Below are positions 38,290 to 46,025 of a stretch of 46,025 nt of DNA, one piece after another (the stretch's first letter is position 1; every line of letters starts with the position of its first letter). The notes beneath the pieces were generated by a model, which saw only the letters and a program-made list of their open reading frames with translations, was not told where the DNA came from and searched no databases. Source of the stretch: Accumulibacter sp. (GTDB taxonomy: Bacteria; Pseudomonadota; Gammaproteobacteria; Burkholderiales; Rhodocyclaceae); the NCBI GenBank assembly GCA_031257115.1, contig JAIRPF010000190.1, forward strand, positions 1 to 46,025, in the 5' to 3' direction. A program made the position numbers and the translations under genes.

Positions 38290-39813
38290 ATGACGCTTTA
38301 TACGACCGATTATCTGGAGTATTACCTGACCCTGGCGGGCTGGCTCATTCACAACGGGGTCTGGAACCTGCTCACCGCCAGCGGCGTGTTCGCGCTGCCC
38401 TTCGTCGCCATCGTCCTCCAGGAATGGCTGCGCTCGCGCGCGGAAGGAGCGGACGAAGGGAACAAGGGTGTCCTGTCTTCGCTGCGCATCGAGAACCGGA
38501 TCTTCGTGGCGATCCTGGTGATCTTCTTCGCCGGCATTCCCTTCATCCCGGTGGACATGAGCACGATCCGCTTCGATACGGCCCGCTCTCAGCAGTGTCA
38601 GGTCAATGTCCCGCTCCCGGCAGACACGGGCTGGAGCAACGTCTATACGACGCTCAATGACCAGAGTGCGCTGGTGCCGGTGTGGTGGTTCTTCCTGCAC
38701 TCGCTCAGCAAGGCCGTGACCGGCGCGGCAGTGGCGGCGATTCCCTGCGGGACGGACTTGCGGCAAATTCGGATGGAAGTCGACGCTACCCGTCTCGACG
38801 ATCCGGTACTGGCCCAGGAGGTTGCCGATTTCGTGCATGACTGCTACGGGCCGGCCAGGGCAAAGCTGTTCATGAGCCGGCCCACGTTATCCGAGGAACA
38901 GAGGAATGACGTGAGCTGGATCGGATCGGGCTATTTTCTGGACACGCCAAGCTTTTACGATACCTATCATTCGGGCACGCCGCGCATCTCCTGGCCCTAT
39001 GACGAAATACGCGACGCGGGGCTGGCCCTGGTGGATAGCGGCGGCGGGTATCCCACCTGCCGGCAGTGGTGGGCGGATGGCGGATCGGGGCTGCACGCGC
39101 GGCTTTTGCAGGAAGTCGATCCAGGACTTCTTTCCCGTATCGGCCAATGGGCGAGTTTCCTGACGCAGGACGAGGTGAACGATTCCGTCATTCGCGCGGT
39201 AGTCTCTCCCCGGCAGCAGAAGATGAACCAGGGGGCGGTCTATGCCGACTACGGCGGGCAGATCGAGAAGACGCTGCCCAACATCGCCGCGCGCGGCGCG
39301 GGAAGCCTGGGACTGACTCTGGGGAGCCTGGGAGTCTTTCCGGCGATGGACGTGCTGCGGCAGGCGCTGCCAATGGCGCTCTCTTTCCTCAAGATGGCGC
39401 TGGTGATCTGCATTCCGCTGGTGCTGCTGGTGGGGACGTATGAGTTGAAAGCCCTGGTGACGGTCAGCGTGGTGCAGTTCGCGCTGTTCTTCGTGGACTT
39501 CTGGTTCCAGTTGGCCCGCTGGCTCGACAGTACGATCCTCGATGCGCTCTACGGCGTGGGCTTCGGGATCGATCGGCCGCACAGCAATTTCAATCCGCTG
39601 GTCGGGCTGAATAATGCCTTCGAGGATATGTTGCTCAATTTTGTGATGGCGATGATGTTCATTGTATTGCCGACCTTTTGGGTGGGAGCACTCGCTTGGG
39701 CCGGCGTCCGTGTCGGAAACCTTCTGGACGGATTCAACAGGGCAACATTAGATGCCAGGAATGCCGGTAGCAAAGGCACGGATTTTGCGATACGCAATAT
39801 ATCGGCGAAATGA
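38290..39813 (+). CDS. traG: TraG N-terminal-domain conjugal transfer protein
   Basis: A 507-residue inner-membrane protein with PF07916-like TraG_N features: YLEYYLTLAGWLIHNGVWNLL at the start, membrane helices at about 30-50, 60-82, 360-400, 400-425 and 450-480, and a periplasmic part with two cysteines (CYGPARAKLF, YPTCRQWW). TraG-type proteins act in mating-pair stabilisation and pilus assembly. It is the last gene of the third transfer operon and ends 14 bases before the convergent DUF3742 gene. Confidence 0.88.
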   Translation: MTLYTTDYLEYYLTLAGWLIHNGVWNLLTASGVFALPFVAIVLQEWLRSRAEGADEGNKGVLSSLRIENRIFVAILVIFFAGIPFIPVDMSTIRFDTARSQQCQVNVPLPADTGWSNVYTTLNDQSALVPVWWFFLHSLSKAVTGAAVAAIPCGTDLRQIRMEVDATRLDDPVLAQEVADFVHDCYGPARAKLFMSRPTLSEEQRNDVSWIGSGYFLDTPSFYDTYHSGTPRISWPYDEIRDAGLALVDSGGGYPTCRQWWADGGSGLHARLLQEVDPGLLSRIGQWASFLTQDEVNDSVIRAVVSPRQQKMNQGAVYADYGGQIEKTLPNIAARGAGSLGLTLGSLGVFPAMDVLRQALPMALSFLKMALVICIPLVLLVGTYELKALVTVSVVQFALFFVDFWFQLARWLDSTILDALYGVGFGIDRPHSNFNPLVGLNNAFEDMLLNFVMAMMFIVLPTFWVGALAWAGVRVGNLLDGFNRATLDARNAGSKGTDFAIRNISAK

Positions 39814-39827
39814 TTTCCGGGTCGTTC

Positions 39828-40190
39828 TCAATCGTTATCGCAGTAGTCAATACAGATGCCATCGTGGGTATAAAGCCCGATACCCTCATGGCCATCCCGC
39901 CACTCGGGTTGTTTTTGCCAAGCATTGTACCGCGCCGCCTCTGCGGCCACGATGAGAAATGTCAACAGCAATGCCACCCAAAACGCCGCATACAGCGCCA
40001 CGCCGAGCACGGCGAGCTTGAGGAGTAGCGGCAGGGCCTTGGCGATTCCCGGCGGCAAGCCTTGCGCCGTCAGCCATGCGCAGGCGTTCCGCTCCCGGCG
40101 CAGGACACCTCGCCATGCCCGGCCCAGCATCCGGCCGATACGTTCCGCGAAAGTGGGGGAAGTGCTTGGTTTCAGGAGGGTCGGTTTCAT
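39828..40190 (-). CDS. DUF3742 family ICE protein
   Basis: A 120-residue protein with one or two membrane helices (residues ~57-90: ALPLLLKLAVLGVALYAAFWVALLLTFLIV), a basic N-terminal segment (RIGRMLGRAWRGVLRRERNA), and the family end EWRDGHEGIGLYTHDGICIDYCDND. DUF3742 genes usually stand at this place between traG and traI. Function unknown. I choose ATG at 40190 because AAGG lies six bases upstream; an ATG six bases further out is possible. Confidence 0.85.
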   Translation of the reverse strand: MKPTLLKPSTSPTFAERIGRMLGRAWRGVLRRERNACAWLTAQGLPPGIAKALPLLLKLAVLGVALYAAFWVALLLTFLIVAAEAARYNAWQKQPEWRDGHEGIGLYTHDGICIDYCDND

Positions 40191-40479
40191 GGTCATCCTT
40201 GAATTCTGGTGCAATGGGGTCAATGGAGTCGTCGTTATCGATTCACTTGACATAATGTCGTCTTTTGGGGCGGAGTCAAGCCCCTCTCGATGATTTTTTT
40301 GCTGTCCGGCTTTTGCTGGAGCATTCCGCAGGGGTTGATGACGGCACTGGCCCGGCACTGGCCCATCTCCCAAAAGGCCGAAAGAAAGGGAAAGGTTGGA
40401 AAAGGGCAAGGGAAGGGTTTTCAAGGGGAAAGGCCCTACCCTCAAAAGGCTTTTCTTGATCCCGGCTTTTGGAGAAGAC
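40191..40479. other. DUF3742-traI divergent intergenic region
   Basis: No gene is seen. It holds an 11-bp tandem repeat GGCACTGGCCC twice (40343-40364), a GGGGC/GCCCC inverted repeat near 40267-40284, a TTGACA hexamer near 40247, and a purine-rich stretch near 40378-40430. It must contain divergent promoters for DUF3742 and traI. An oriT beside the relaxase gene is plausible but not shown. Confidence 0.4.
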
Positions 40480-42231
40480 ATGTTCTCGCTGTTCCAGCGT
40501 AAAAGGGTTCCCATTGATCCGCCTGATTCCGTCGAGCTTCCCCAGGGAATGATCCGCCCCGAGTCCGCTGTCTCGCTCCTGTCTCCTCCCCGCCGCCAAA
40601 AGCTGCTGGAGGCGATCTGGCAGCGTACTTCACTCTCCCGCGCGCAGTTCTCGCTGCTGTACCAGCATCCCCTGGAACGCTACGCGGAACTGGCCCAGGC
40701 GTTTCCCGCTTCCGAGAACCATCACCATGCCTATCCGGGCGGATTGCTCGACCACGGGCTGGAGATCGTCGTCTGTGCCCTGAAGCTGCGCCAGGCGCAT
40801 CTCCTGCCGGTCGGCGCGACTCCGGAGGAACAGGCGGCGCAGTCCGAAGCCTGGACGGCAGCGGTCGCGTATGCGGCGCTCCTGCACGACATCGGCAAGA
40901 TTGCCGTCGACCTGCACGTCGAACTCTCCGATGCTTCCCTCTGGCATCCCTGGCACGGGCCGATCGCCTTGCCGTACCGTTTCCGCTATCGCCGGGAACG
41001 GGAATACCGGCTGCACAACGCCGCCGCCGGGCTGCTGTATCACCGCCTCCTGACGCCTGACATTCTGGACTGGCTCAGTCGCTATCCCGCGCCCTGGTCG
41101 GCGCTCCTGTACGTGCTGGCAGGCCAGTACGAACACGCCGGCACCCTGGGCGAACTGGTGATCCAGGCCGATCGCGCTTCGGTTGCTCAGTCCCTGGGCG
41201 GTGATCCGTCCAGGGCCTTGGCTGCTCCACAACACAGCCTGCAACGCAAACTGCTGGAGGGTCTGCGCTACCTCCTGAAGGAGACTCTGAAATTGAACCA
41301 GCCGCAAGCCTCCGATGGCTGGCTGACACAGGATGCCTTGTGGCTGGTGAGCAAGACCGTTTCGGACCGGCTGCGGGCGCATCTGTTGTCCCAAGGGATC
41401 GAAGGCATTCCGGCAAGCAATACGGCCTTGTTCGATCGGTTGCAGGATCATGGCTTTTTGCTGCCGACGCCGGACGGCAAGGCGATCTGGAAGGCGACCG
41501 TCACCAGCGATACCGGCTGGCGCAATGCCTTTACCTTTCTCAAGGTATCGCCCGCATTGATCTGGGAAACCGGAGAGGAACGCCCAGCGCCGTTCGCGGG
41601 GATGGTGGATGTCGTGGTGGGAGAGGAATCTGGATCAGAGGAAACGCTGGCAACCGTTCCCACTGCCGAAATCTCCTCGAACGTTTCGGACATGGATCGT
41701 CTGCTGGAAATGTTCGACGCGCCATCGGACAGGGAAATGCCGGAAATGACTGAAGCAGTTCCGCAAGCGATACCCGATACTGCAATCGCTGAACCAGAAC
41801 ACGCGCCACCATCCTCAAATACTCCGCAGGAACCTTCCGGAGAACACTTCATCGCCTGGCTGCGCCAGCGCATCGCCAGCCACGTGCTTATCATCAACGA
41901 TGCGAAAGCCTTGGTGCACACGGTGGCCGATACCGTCTATCTGGTCAGTCCGGGCATCTTCCAGCGCTACGCGCAGGAGCATCCGAAGCTGGCTCTGCTG
42001 GCAAAAGAGGACAAGTTGTCCGATTGGCAATGGATTCAAAAACGCTTTGAGAAGCTGGCCTTGCACCGTAAGCAGGAGAACGGCCTCAATCTCTGGCACT
42101 GTGAAGTCGCCGGGCCAAGGAAGACACACCGCTTACACGGCTATCTGCTGAAAGACCCGAAATGCCTGTTCGATGACGTGCCGCCGAATAATCCCCATCT
42201 TGCGCTCGTGTTGGGAACTTCGCCGGCATGA
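40480..42231 (+). CDS. traI: MobH-family relaxase TraI
   Basis: A 583-residue MobH relaxase that nicks the element at oriT and stays on the transferred strand. Residues ~20-330 form the TraI_2 domain with HD-type metal ligands: HHHAYPGGLLDHGLE (His81-83, Asp91, His92) and LHDIGK (His136, Asp137). A linker rich in E, S and P (about 395-455) leads to a C-terminal TraI_2_C-like domain (FIAWLRQRIASHVLIINDAKALVHTV, YLVSPGIFQRYAQEHP). ATG 40480 is preferred because TGGAGA precedes it; the upstream frame is low complexity. Convergent with the integrase gene, sharing a terminator. Confidence 0.92.
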   Translation: MFSLFQRKRVPIDPPDSVELPQGMIRPESAVSLLSPPRRQKLLEAIWQRTSLSRAQFSLLYQHPLERYAELAQAFPASENHHHAYPGGLLDHGLEIVVCALKLRQAHLLPVGATPEEQAAQSEAWTAAVAYAALLHDIGKIAVDLHVELSDASLWHPWHGPIALPYRFRYRREREYRLHNAAAGLLYHRLLTPDILDWLSRYPAPWSALLYVLAGQYEHAGTLGELVIQADRASVAQSLGGDPSRALAAPQHSLQRKLLEGLRYLLKETLKLNQPQASDGWLTQDALWLVSKTVSDRLRAHLLSQGIEGIPASNTALFDRLQDHGFLLPTPDGKAIWKATVTSDTGWRNAFTFLKVSPALIWETGEERPAPFAGMVDVVVGEESGSEETLATVPTAEISSNVSDMDRLLEMFDAPSDREMPEMTEAVPQAIPDTAIAEPEHAPPSSNTPQEPSGEHFIAWLRQRIASHVLIINDAKALVHTVADTVYLVSPGIFQRYAQEHPKLALLAKEDKLSDWQWIQKRFEKLALHRKQENGLNLWHCEVAGPRKTHRLHGYLLKDPKCLFDDVPPNNPHLALVLGTSPA

Positions 42232-42234
42232 AAC

Positions 42235-42262
42235 CACCACCGGCGCAATTCCGCCGGTGGTG
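42235..42262. terminator. Bidirectional terminator between traI and integrase genes
   Basis: CACCACCGGCG (42235-42245) and CGCCGGTGGTG (42252-42262) form a perfect 11-bp stem with a six-base loop. It lies between two convergent stop codons. A short A-run on the left and scattered T on the right would serve both directions weakly. Confidence 0.7.
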
Positions 42263-42275
42263 TTGCGGTTTGGCG

Positions 42276-43595
42276 TCAATAAGCGGCAGCCTGGACAAAC
42301 GGCTGTGGCGCACGTTCCAGCATCGCCGGTCTTTCCGGGATGCTTTCCAGAACGCCCAAATGCCGGCTGGCTTCTTCGACCCGTCCCTGTTCGCACAGAT
42401 CCAATCTGTCCGCCCAGTCCTGCATCATGCGCCGGCGTTGTTCGACGTATTCGGCGTGATTGTAGGCCCCGCGCACCTGATTCGGGTCGCTGTGGGAAAG
42501 CTGCGCTTCGATCCACGCCGGCGGATAGCCGATCTCGTTGAGCGCGGTCGACAGGGTGCCCCGCAGGCCGTGCCCGGTGAGCCGGGCGTGGTATCCCATG
42601 CGTCTCAGGGCTGCGTTCAGGGTGCCGGGACTGATGCACTTGCCTGGATTTCTTTCATTCCGCAGCAGGTAGCGCTGGGACGGGGTGGCCGCTTGGCGCA
42701 GTTCGCGGACGATGCTCATGGCCTGCGTGGATAGCGGCACGAGATAGGGCGGGATGTCGCTTTGATGCGCTTTATGCTGTAGTTGCTTTACGTTTTCGGG
42801 AGGAATGATCCATAGCCCGCGTTCGAGATCGAACTGCTCCGATGTCGCTTGGCGCAGTTCGCCGGTACGCACACCGGTCAGCAACAGGAGCCGCAGTGCC
42901 TGCCGGGTTTGTTCCGCGCCAGCATATTCCCGCAGGGTCTTCAGCAATTCCGGTAGTTCGGCAAGGCGCAGGAAAGGGTTGTGACGTATCGGCGGACGGG
43001 GAACGGCCACGACGTCGAGATCCGAGGCGTAGTTGGTTTCGAGCCCCGGTACCTTGACGAGCGCGAAGCGATAGAGCTGGTTGAGGCGGCCGCGGACTTG
43101 TCCGGCCAAGGCCAAGGCGCCCCGGCGCTCGATTTTACCGATGACTTCCAGGAGATCGGGACGCCGGATCTCGTGAATCGAGTGCTTGCCCAGGAAGGGC
43201 AGAACGTCCTTGGTGAAGGTGCGTAGAATCTTGGCGTGCGTGCCGGTCTTGATTTCCCGTCCGTGGTGTTCGATCCAGGCGTGGAACACGGATTCAAAAG
43301 TGTTCTCGCTGGCCAGGAGGACGGCCTGGCGTTTCTGTTTGCGGTGCGTATGCGGGTTGGTGCCCCTGGCGAGCAGGGCGCGCGCTCCGTCGCGGGCTTG
43401 GCGCGCTTCGCGCAGAGCTACTTCGGGATAGGTGCCCAGGGACATGCGTTTTTGCCGTCCCATCCAGTAGTAGCGGAAATGCCACGATTTGCCGCCTTGC
43501 GGGGAAACCGCGAGGGAAAGTCCATCGAGGTCGCCAAGAGTGTAGGCCGTGCCAGTGGCCTTGGCTTGCCGGATGGCGGTGTCGGTGAGTGCCAT
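42276..43595 (-). CDS. int: P4-type tyrosine integrase
   Basis: A 439-residue tyrosine recombinase that integrates and excises the element. The N-terminal arm-binding DUF4102-type domain (residues ~1-90: GDLDGLSLAVSPQGGKSWHFRYYW, MSLGTYPEVALREAR) is followed by a SAM-like core-binding domain and the catalytic domain: Arg243 in TGVRTGELR, His342 and Arg345 in HGLRGT, His368 in LSHSDPNQ, and the nucleophile, most likely Tyr378 in GAYNHAEY. AAGGAG stands nine bases upstream of its ATG. Being the last ICE gene before repeat-rich DNA, it should mark one end of the element; no tRNA or att core was found beside it. Confidence 0.93.
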   Translation of the reverse strand: MALTDTAIRQAKATGTAYTLGDLDGLSLAVSPQGGKSWHFRYYWMGRQKRMSLGTYPEVALREARQARDGARALLARGTNPHTHRKQKRQAVLLASENTFESVFHAWIEHHGREIKTGTHAKILRTFTKDVLPFLGKHSIHEIRRPDLLEVIGKIERRGALALAGQVRGRLNQLYRFALVKVPGLETNYASDLDVVAVPRPPIRHNPFLRLAELPELLKTLREYAGAEQTRQALRLLLLTGVRTGELRQATSEQFDLERGLWIIPPENVKQLQHKAHQSDIPPYLVPLSTQAMSIVRELRQAATPSQRYLLRNERNPGKCISPGTLNAALRRMGYHARLTGHGLRGTLSTALNEIGYPPAWIEAQLSHSDPNQVRGAYNHAEYVEQRRRMMQDWADRLDLCEQGRVEEASRHLGVLESIPERPAMLERAPQPFVQAAAY

Positions 43596-43843
43596 GCTAA
43601 ACTCCTTGAAGTTCGAGCCATGGCCTGGATGTTGTCGTCGTCTTCCCCGTTCCGCCAGCGATAAACCGGAATCCGAACCACCGTAATAGATGGACTGAAA
43701 ACTGGACTTAAAAACTCCGGCTGCCCATGGATTCCAGCCGCTTCCGGTAGACTGAGGAAAACTGAAAATCCAATGTTTTCAACAACTTGCAGACATTTAC
43801 GGAAACCGCTGGAACAGGAACAAAGGAAGAATGGAAAACCGTC
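43596..43843. other. Integrase upstream region, presumed att flank
   Basis: No gene or tRNA was recognised. It must contain the integrase promoter and probably the element's attachment site, but without the other end in the window I cannot define the direct repeat. Base composition drops here (many A and T), different from both neighbours. Confidence 0.3.
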
Positions 43844-43864
43844 ATTCCCTTGACGAACGGGAAT
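43844..43864. repeat. dRS3-like inverted repeat, copy 1
   Basis: ATTCCC, nine bases, GGGAAT. It matches the dRS3 pattern known from Neisseria (ATTCCC N8 GGGAAT) with one extra spacer base. Confidence 0.5.
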
Positions 43865-43867
43865 CCG

Positions 43868-43930
43868 GTTCGCCATTGCCACCGCCATTGCCACCGCCAC
43901 CGCCATCACCACCGCCACCACCATCACCTT
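43868..43930. repeat. GCCATTGCCACC/GCCACC microsatellite
   Basis: About 60 bases made of CCATTG, CCACCG and CCATCA triplet-pair units, mostly in multiples of three. No real gene crosses it. A slippage-prone tract in intergenic DNA. Confidence 0.7.
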
Positions 43931-43951
43931 CGCCAGCCCCGCCTCCCTCCT

Positions 43952-44079
43952 CGTCATTCCCGCGCAAGCGGGAATCCAGTCCGTTCTCTCCGGCCCGAAG
44001 GGCCGCGAATCAAATTCAAGGGATGCGGCGCGGCGCGCCGGGGGGTACGCCCTGGATTCCCGCCTTCGCGGGAATGACG
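43952..44079. repeat. NIME-like mini-element bounded by inverted dRS3-like repeats
   Basis: ATTCCC N8 GGGAAT occurs at 43956-43975 and, inverted, at 44056-44075, so CGTCATTCCCGCG...GGGAATCCAG on the left is mirrored by CTGGATTCCC...GGGAATGACG on the right. The ~80 bases between include a GGCCC/GGGCC hairpin. This is the layout of Neisseria intergenic mosaic elements. No gene inside. Copy number elsewhere in the genome is not visible. Confidence 0.65.
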
Positions 44080-44092
44080 GGGGTTTACAGGC

Positions 44093-44155
44093 GGATGACG
44101 GGAATTTGTGGGCGGGTGACTGAAATTCATGGGTAAGTGACTGAAATTCATGGGC
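44093..44155. repeat. 21-bp tandem repeat, three copies
   Basis: Units at 44093, 44114 and 44135 share the form TGACTGAAATTCATGGG, the first unit being diverged (TGACGGGAATTTGTGGG). They directly follow the mini-element. Confidence 0.7.
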
Positions 44156-44384
44156 AGCGGGTTCAAAAGCGCGCCGCCGCGTGTTGTCGCGGCTTTTTGC
44201 CGATTTTTTGTCTCACCCTTCTTGATCCGCCATTTCACGCGCGTAGAATGGCAGGGTTTCAATTCTCCGTCGCGCCCGCGCAGGGTGGGCGCGATGGGAT
44301 TTTGTGGTGTTTTGTCTTCCCCGAGGGCGGGGCAAGACAAGAAACGATTGTCCGTGTTTTCTTCTTTTCTGAAAGGTTTTCGAC
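44156..44384 (+). promoter_or_regulatory. Autotransporter upstream region with two hairpins
   Basis: No gene is seen. TCGCGCCC (44270-44277) pairs with GGGCGCGA (44287-44294). TTGTCTTCCCCG (44312-44323) pairs with CGGGG and AAGACAA (44328-44340) with one bulge. The second lies about 45 bases before the ATG. They may be a terminator of upstream transcription or a regulated 5' leader. GAAAGG at 44371-44376 is the ribosome-binding site. Confidence 0.5.
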
Positions 44385-46025
44385 ATGCGTTCCGGCGTCC
44401 GTATTTACCCCCCCCCCCCCCCCCCGTAAAACCAGGGTTTCCCGCGCGCTGATCGCGGCTTTCGGCGTATTCCTGACGCCGTGGGCGGCTCCCGTTCTGG
44501 CCGGGGAGACCGTCACCATCGACTTCGACGTGGCCGGCGGTGTCGTCGGCAATTTCACGCCGCCTTATCCTGTCGTCGGTAATTTCACGCAGCCTTATCC
44601 TGTTGTCGCTTGGCCTCCCAGTTTTTTGCCCCCCGATGGCAACACGGTCATCGTCAACAGCGGCACGACTAGCGGCAGTGTCATCGGCGCGGCGGCCCTT
44701 GCCACGGGTTCCGATTCCGCCACTGCTACCGGCAACCGCGTAACCATCGGCGGCGGCATAATAGACGGTCACGACGGTCACGACGATGGCGACGTTTTCG
44801 GCGGGTATAGCCAGGGTGATTCCGGTTCCGCCACGGCCAACGGCAACACCGTGACGATCACCAGCGGCACGGTGGGCCGCCTTGTTTACGGCGGGTACAG
44901 CCGGAGCTATTCCGGTTCCGCCACGGCCAACGGCAACACCGTGACGATCACCAGCGGCACGGTGGACCACCTTGTTTTCGGCGGGCACAGCGAAAGCTCC
45001 TCCGGCTCCGCCACGGCCAACGGCAACACTGTGACGATCACCAGCGGCACGACAGGCCACGTTTCCGGCGGGGAAAGCTGGAACTATTTCGGTGATGCCG
45101 CCACGGCCAACGACAATACCGTGACGATTACCGGCGGTACGATAAACGGTACCGTTTACGGCGGGGGGAGCGAGGGCTATTCCGATTCCGCCACGGCCAA
45201 CGGCAACACCGTGGTCATTAGTGGCGGCACGATCGCTGGTAACGGCATGAACGTTGGCAGTGTGGTGGGCGGCTACGCCGAGGGCGGCGGCGCGGGAAAA
45301 TCCAGCGACGCCACGGGCAACACGGTCATCATCACCGGCGGCGCGCTGAACGGAAACGTCTATGGCGGTTACAGTTTGGTGGATGTAGTGGATATGGTGG
45401 ATAGTGACCGCGAAACCGGCCGCGCCACGGGCAACACCGTGACCCTCGCCGGTTCGCCCACGTTTGACGCGCCACCGCAGCCGTGGCTGCCCACCTTCAC
45501 GAACGGCATGATCTACGGCGGTTTCGTCGGCAACGACATGCCGTGGTTGGTCAGCGTGACGACGGCGATCCCCGGCGCGGACGCCTTCAGCGGCAACACG
45601 CTCAACGTAGGCACTTCCGGCCTGACGGTGAACGGCCTCCATAACTTCGAGAACCTCAATTTCTACGTTCCGGCGAACCAAACCGCCGCCCAGATCGGCG
45701 CGATGCTCACCGTGACCGGCACGGCCAACCTGACCGACGGCGACGGCGCGAGCGCGGGAACCCGCTCTTCCAGAATCAACGTCGGCATCGCCGGCGGGGC
45801 TTCGCCGCTTCGGGCGGGCGACACGATCACGCTCATCGACGCCGGAACGCTCGTCACGAATTCCAGCCTCAATACGACGGCCAACGGACAGGGCATGAAC
45901 GGCGTGAGCCATACCAACGCCCAGGGCCAGACGATCACCGTCCTCCAGGGCGTCACCCTGAAATACGAGTTCGCCCTGGAAGCCGCGAACAATCTTCTGA
46001 CCGCCACCGTAACCGGGATCGGGTC
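44385..46025 (+). CDS. Autotransporter-like surface protein, 5' part, frame-shifted at a poly-C tract
   Basis: The reading frame from 44404 runs open to the window end. It begins with TRVSRALIAAFGVFLTPWAAPVLA, a clear signal peptide, then VTIDFDVAGG, a ten-residue repeat VVGNFTxPYP, and a passenger of glycine-rich ~30-residue repeats (NTVTITSGT..VYGGYS..SGSATANG) predicted to form a beta-helix. The C-terminal barrel lies beyond the window. The only good start, ATG 44385 after GAAAGG, is out of frame with this: with 18 C it reads MRSGVRIY, six prolines and TAA. With 17 C (or 14 or 20) the frames join. So the gene is off as written. Probably chromosomal rather than ICE cargo. Confidence 0.75.
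44408..44425 (+). repeat. 18-base poly-C tract, candidate phase-variation switch
   Basis: Eighteen consecutive C inside the eighth codon onwards of the autotransporter gene. Length changes of one base would restore or destroy the signal-peptide frame. Such tracts are known contingency loci for surface proteins in pathogens. A sequencing or assembly error in the run is the main alternative. Confidence 0.8.
44725..45370 (+). repeat. Degenerate ~90-bp coding repeats in the passenger domain
   Basis: About seven units with the pattern ACCGTGACGATCACC...GGCGGG...GCCACGGCCAACGGC. Units 2 to 5 are near-exact 90-bp (30 codons); units 1, 6 and 7 are longer by 7-8 codons. Recombination between units could change the protein length in frame. 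Confidence 0.75.

Noticed and set aside
43640-43700. Possible tRNA T-arm (GGTTCGGATTCC on the minus strand) beside the integrase
   Set aside because: No acceptor, D or anticodon stems can be formed around it.
43787-44136. Short plus-strand frames with proline-rich and FPRKRESS-type peptides
   Set aside because: These are translations of the triplet microsatellite and of the dRS3-like mini-element, a common annotation artefact.
43954-45912. A 652-codon minus-strand open frame
   Set aside because: It runs antisense through the repeat-rich autotransporter and through the mini-element; its sequence is a shadow of glycine/threonine repeats, and the plus strand has signal peptide and passenger repeats.

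Overview
The window is most of the transfer and maintenance backbone of an integrative conjugative element (ICE) of the PFGI-1/ICEclc/SPI-7 lineage (MPF type G, MobH relaxase), plus a piece of sequence to its right that is probably chromosome. The DNA is GC-rich with strongly biased codon use. The ICE protein families, a P4-type integrase, and dRS3/NIME-like repeats beside an autotransporter gene suggest a betaproteobacterium or a related gammaproteobacterium. I cannot name the species. The left end of the element (normally parA/parB, early regulators and the other att end) lies outside the window.

Layout. 1-420: tandem 93-bp repeats, each carrying a palindrome. 599-6438: DNA-processing module (PFL_4669/TIGR03761 protein, DUF3158 protein, SSB, topoisomerase III, C5-cytosine methyltransferase). 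6683-19256: a row of mostly small ICE backbone genes, each behind its own leader. They include a DUF5983-like protein, a PP-loop PAPS-reductase-like protein coupled to an XF1762-type protein, the STY4534-type replication protein, DUF3275, DUF932, a DUF6094 methyltransferase and an SNF2-type helicase. 19427-25290: first transfer operon (PilL, TIGR03759, lytic transglycosylase, TIGR03765, coupling protein TraD, TIGR03747). 25545-33155: second operon, the pilus and mating-channel core (RAQPRD, TIGR03758, TIGR03745, TIGR03750, TIGR03746, TIGR03749, TIGR03752, lipoprotein TIGR03751, VirB4/TraC ATPase). 33389-35048: radC and an oppositely oriented dinB at a cargo position. 35185-39813: third transfer operon (TIGR03757, TraU-like TIGR03756, TraH-like TIGR03755, small membrane protein, TraG N-domain protein). 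39828-43595: DUF3742 (minus), MobH relaxase TraI, and tyrosine integrase (minus). 43596-46025: repeat-rich intergenic DNA and the 5' part of a repeat-rich, probably phase-variable autotransporter.

The genes form a self-transmission machine. The integrase excises the element, TraI nicks and pilots one strand, SSB, TopB and the helicase handle DNA, TraD feeds it to the type IV secretion channel built by the three tra operons, and methyltransferases plus DinB/RadC probably help in the new host.

The most interesting signals are regulatory. (1) At least three, and a fourth degenerate, copies of one multi-hairpin pseudoknotted RNA precede four different genes. Their stems covary, and each is followed by a sequence that can hide the ribosome-binding site. 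One copy precedes radC, so this may be the published radC RNA motif used here as an ICE-wide riboregulator. (2) A conserved upstream element sits 67-76 bp before the start codons of five operons. (3) A perfect-palindrome iteron array occupies the left edge. (4) An 18-C tract sets the autotransporter out of frame. None of these could be tested computationally here.
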